From: Atrichornis clamosus
Lineage: Eukaryota; Chordata; Aves; Passeriformes; Menuridae
Length of the DNA: 64,000 nucleotides
NCBI GenBank assembly: GCA_013400975.1
Contig: WBMZ01012761.1
Coordinates: 62,001 to 126,000, forward strand
Reading direction: 5' to 3'
Made by a program: the position numbers and the translations under genes. Shown piece after piece: positions 63,171 to 64,000 of this stretch (the first letter of the stretch is position 1; each line of letters starts with the position of its first letter). The notes beneath the pieces are model-generated. The model was not told where the DNA came from and did not search any database. It worked only from the letters and a program-made list of their open reading frames with translations.

Positions 63171-64000
63171 TCTGGGGAATAAAAGCCTGGATAGATAGGC
63201 TTGATAAATATTGGCAAAGTCATGAAGATAGTCGCTAAGGCTGTGCTTAATCAAATCCCCCAGTACATTAATACACTCACTGAAACTAGCAGGATGAGAG
63301 GTTCAGGGAGAGAAAAGAAAGTGCTGCCTTATGGAATGGCTAGTGAGTTCATGGCATGTGTTGCCACCGATGGTCATGGAGATAAGTAATACCAATCCAA
63401 AAATGGATTAATCAAGTTCCTGGGCTACATTTTGATAGTTGGACAGTGAAATCAGGTGTGCATTCCCTGAAATTCCTACTGTGAATGTTGGGATAAAATA
63501 AGGATAGTGGATGGCAGATAGTGAAAGGGCTTGTGTGTGATCCCTGAACAGTACATCCTGCTTTTGGAGGGAAAATACTGGGATATGTTACTGTTCAGCA
63601 AGCTTCCACAGGATAATAATACCAGTGTCTCACCATGGTTAATATGGTGAGTCCATGTAAAATGTAATGAGGGATCATGGGAACCTGCATCACTTTATTC
63701 CCCACAATCAATGATGAATAATAGTGGAAGAATAATTTGAGGTAATTTTAACTATATAAATCTTGAGGGATTTTTATTTAAAAAAAAAAAAAAAAAAGCA
63801 GGCTAAATTTAAGTTATAAAGAGGTACAAATCCAGCTGTTCTATTCTCCAATGTTTATGTATTAGAAGAAAATAATCTGAAGTAGATGTTTTAAATATAA
63901 TTTTGCTATAAATTTAATTGGTGGAGGAAAAATAATCTTAATGAAAATTCCTTATATTTCTACTTATCTTTTACGTGGAAGATATATTTCTATTAATTTT
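63171..64000. other. Gene-free sequence
   Basis: AT-rich unique DNA with an A run of 18 at 63780-63797. I cannot link the run to a recognisable retroelement end on either side. No gene is visible. Confidence 0.6.
63780..63797. repeat. Poly(A) tract
   Basis: Eighteen consecutive A. It could be a microsatellite or the remains of a poly(A) tail from a retroposed sequence. The 200 bp upstream resemble no gene or SINE that I know. Confidence 0.85.

Noticed and set aside
62890..63171. Frame containing the polymerase motif FADD
   Set aside because: It is a fused remnant of an internally deleted CR1 LINE, not a working reverse transcriptase or host gene.

Overview
This window looks like vertebrate nuclear DNA, most probably from a bird. 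It is AT-rich, has no dense coding, and carries several CR1 LINE fragments. Some end in the avian ATTCTATG/ATTCTGTG-type tail. It also carries long terminal repeats of avian endogenous retrovirus types. I recognised these families by eye from remembered consensus features; no database search was possible. I found no protein-coding gene, rRNA, tRNA or CRISPR array that I would defend. The open reading frames reach at most 154 codons, are scattered on both strands, and are what chance gives in AT-rich DNA or are decayed LINE sequence. The window is therefore an intergenic region (gene desert) or part of a very long intron.

Layout. 1-6.6 kb: plain AT-rich sequence with three CR1 fragments (about 2.75, 4.84 and 6.39 kb). 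6.6-30.8 kb: almost repeat-free unique DNA with short simple repeats, one CR1 tail at 15.37 kb and a few possible regulatory patches. 30,833-31,906: a degraded ERVL-type solo LTR on the minus strand, bounded by TG...CA and a near-perfect 5-bp target duplication. 35.74 kb: a CR1 3' end on the minus strand. 39,991-40,693: a well-preserved, CpG-rich solo LTR on the minus strand with a perfect 6-bp target duplication (GTTTTC), a TATA box, CCAAT and GC boxes, and a polyadenylation signal. This is the clearest feature of the window. 46.0 kb: a CR1 fragment. About 56.0-57.2 kb: a second GT-rich, LTR-like block on the minus strand with the same TATA-to-polyadenylation spacing but unresolved ends. 57.2-62.2 kb: unique DNA with two minisatellites. 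62.23-63.17 kb: two CR1 copies of different ages facing each other tail to tail.

No genes act together here. What can be read is a history of retroelement insertion: old CR1 copies, an older ERVL LTR and a young ERVK-like LTR that may still have promoter activity. All three LTRs point the same way (minus strand). If that is more than chance, it would fit an intron of a plus-strand gene. One 56-bp stretch at 54,363-54,418 has exon-like splice borders on the plus strand, but the support is weak. I did not find a new biological system.
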